Source: Rhodopirellula baltica (GTDB lineage Bacteria; Planctomycetota; Planctomycetia; Pirellulales; Pirellulaceae). Taken from it: 64,000 nucleotides of DNA. The translations under genes and the position numbers were made by a program. The stretch covers positions 62,001-126,000 of the forward strand of contig PPHI01000003.1 in the NCBI GenBank assembly GCA_002901265.1, given 5' to 3'. The notes beneath the pieces are model-generated. The model did not search any database, was not told the DNA's origin, and saw nothing but the letters and a program-made list of their open reading frames with translations. How positions within the stretch are numbered: the stretch's first letter is position 1; every line of letters starts with the position of its first letter. This document shows positions 62,907 to 64,000 of this stretch, one piece after another.

Positions 62907-63406
62907 CTTCTGCTTCCTTCTTTGCCACGTTTGAAATTGTTGGCGATGATGGTGCGGTTGGTTACCGCTGACACCCCGTCCGCTCGACCGCCACCCCCCT
63001 GGTCGGACCGGTCGGAAACACCGACCGTGAAACTTACCCGCGACTGCTACCAGTCACAAGCAAACAAGCGTGGAAAACTTGTTGGCGACTGATTTCTTTT
63101 GGGGACACCTGCTTTATCGCGGGCAATGGGACACATACGGTCACCACATACCAACCGCATCTTAGAACGCTGCCAATCGCGAGTCCCCTCCCCCGGAACG
63201 CTTTACCGAAGCCGCATATTTGCTAGCAAATCAACTTGGCTTGGATCGCTTACTGCCCGATTCAGATCTACGACGTACGAGCGTGATCCCGCTCTCGGTG
63301 ATCGCTTGGTTGCTTCCCGCGATCGCTGTCCGCCATCGCTCGGTTTTGGTACTCTGCCGGTTGCGACCTGCCCCCGCATCGACGACCGCCCTACCCGCTT
63401 GCAAAC
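62907..63406. other. Intergenic region upstream of recA and the DinG-like gene
   Basis: This divergent gap shows no convincing gene. It contains an inverted repeat CGGTCGG-aaaca-CCGACCG at 63009-63027, preceded by a further GGTCGGACC, which may be a regulatory site for recA. No LexA-type box was recognised. Confidence 0.4.
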
Positions 63407-64000
63407 TTGTCCGATCCTGAACTGACCGTTTCATCCATTCTCGGATCCGAAGGGCGAATCGCTGCGCGCTTGCCTGGGTACGAGCCACGCTCCCAACAAT
63501 TGGAGATGGCGGATGCGGTCGCGACGGCTTTGCGAACCGGTAAACACTTAGTTGCCGAAGCTGGCACCGGAACGGGAAAGAGCTTTGCTTACCTCGTCCC
63601 TGCGATTCTGCATGCCACCGGCGAAGCGATCATCCGCAACAGCGAAGACGAAAACGACAATCGCAAGCCGCGGGTCTTGATCGCCACCCACACGATCAGC
63701 TTGCAAGAACAACTGATCGCCAAAGACCTGCCGCTACTCAACAGCGTCATCCCCCGCGAGTTTTCCAGCATCTTGGTCAAAGGCCGCGGCAACTATTTGT
63801 CCAAACGCCGTCTGGACCGCACGATGGCCAAAATGACGTCGATGTTAGGATCGGATCACCAGTATCAGCAGCTCAATAAAATTCGTGCGTGGACGCACGA
63901 TACGAGCGACGGTTCGCTCGCCACCATGCCGGTGCGGCCGGACGGTGAAGTCTGGAGCGAGATCGTCAGCGACACCGGCAATTGCCTGCGCAAGCAGTGC
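63407..64000 (+). CDS. DinG-family ATP-dependent DNA helicase (partial, N-terminal)
   Basis: The frame starts with TTG at 63407 and runs off the right edge of the window. It reads SDPELTVSSILGSEGRIAAR, then PRSQQLEMADAVATALRTGK and VAEAGTGTGKSFAYLVPA, the superfamily 2 Q motif and Walker A (GTGTGKS). VLIATHTISLQEQLIAKDL and SILVKGRGNYLSKRRLD follow, as in DinG/XPD-like helicases. The last Cys-containing part (GNCLRKQC) may begin the Fe-S cluster. There is no ATG in the frame before this; TTG gives a natural N-terminus. Confidence 0.85.
   Translation, partial: MSDPELTVSSILGSEGRIAARLPGYEPRSQQLEMADAVATALRTGKHLVAEAGTGTGKSFAYLVPAILHATGEAIIRNSEDENDNRKPRVLIATHTISLQEQLIAKDLPLLNSVIPREFSSILVKGRGNYLSKRRLDRTMAKMTSMLGSDHQYQQLNKIRAWTHDTSDGSLATMPVRPDGEVWSEIVSDTGNCLRKQC

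Noticed and set aside
61956-63092. 378-codon plus-strand frame across recA
   Set aside because: It is the complement of recA, which has every expected motif; no family resemblance in the opposite frame.

Overview
The window reads as a chromosomal segment from a planctomycete of the Pirellulales (Rhodopirellula-like). This rests on gene content: a cytochrome-type DUF1549/DUF1553 gene followed by a DUF1501 gene, a Tat-exported Gfo/Idh/MocA oxidoreductase, a secreted NIPSNAP protein, a giant secreted protein with an N-terminal LESRRVLA-type motif and a dockerin-like end, LPS synthesis (lpxB), and many secreted hypotheticals. Genus and species cannot be fixed from sequence reading alone. Genes are dense on both strands and I see no rRNA, tRNA or CRISPR array.

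Layout. 1-4.5 kb: DUF1501 (cut by the window edge) and its cytochrome-domain partner. 4.5-8.9 kb: DUF1499 protein, rarA, an exo/endonuclease-phosphatase family protein and a glycosyltransferase. 8.9-10.6 kb: a REP-associated tyrosine transposase (RAYT) with its own hairpin repeats and a gene-poor stretch. 10.6-15.2 kb: a coupled ATP-grasp ligase/zinc peptidase pair, a MnmE-like GTPase without the usual C-terminal CxGK end, and a DUF2306 membrane protein pair. 15.4-22.9 kb: a long coiled-coil protein, a frameshifted flippase-like membrane protein, an epimerase, a release-factor-like protein, a predicted flavinylated Fe-S membrane protein and a zinc-ribbon membrane protein. 23-30 kb: a GntR/ABC operon with a clear operator, then (minus strand) a MacA-like adaptor and a frameshifted MacB-like permease. 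30.6-31.5 kb: response regulator fused to a histidine-kinase-type ATPase. 31.5-33.1 kb: an IS200-like transposase enclosed by four long palindrome-rich repeat units. 33.1-45 kb: CPBP protease, argC, a secreted metzincin, a DNA methyltransferase with a C-terminal GIY-YIG-like domain, a Gfo/Idh oxidoreductase and a NIPSNAP protein. 44.8-45.6 kb: a third RAYT, bounded by perfect 23-bp inverted repeats. 45.6-57 kb: GlmU-like protein, lpxB, pepA, ubiD-family gene, SDR and small hypotheticals. 57-64 kb: a 32-aa basic protein with fabZ and ruvX, a secreted peptidase, NRDE protein, DUF971, DJ-1/PfpI, recA and the start of a DinG-like helicase.

Most of the window is housekeeping or exported-protein content. 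The unusual layer is the set of three unrelated single-strand (HUH/Y1) transposase genes, each with its own repeat family, plus several domain combinations or losses (methyltransferase-GIY-YIG, MnmE without its catalytic tail, ligase-peptidase pair). Two membrane-protein genes each appear to have lost one base; they could be real mutations or assembly errors.
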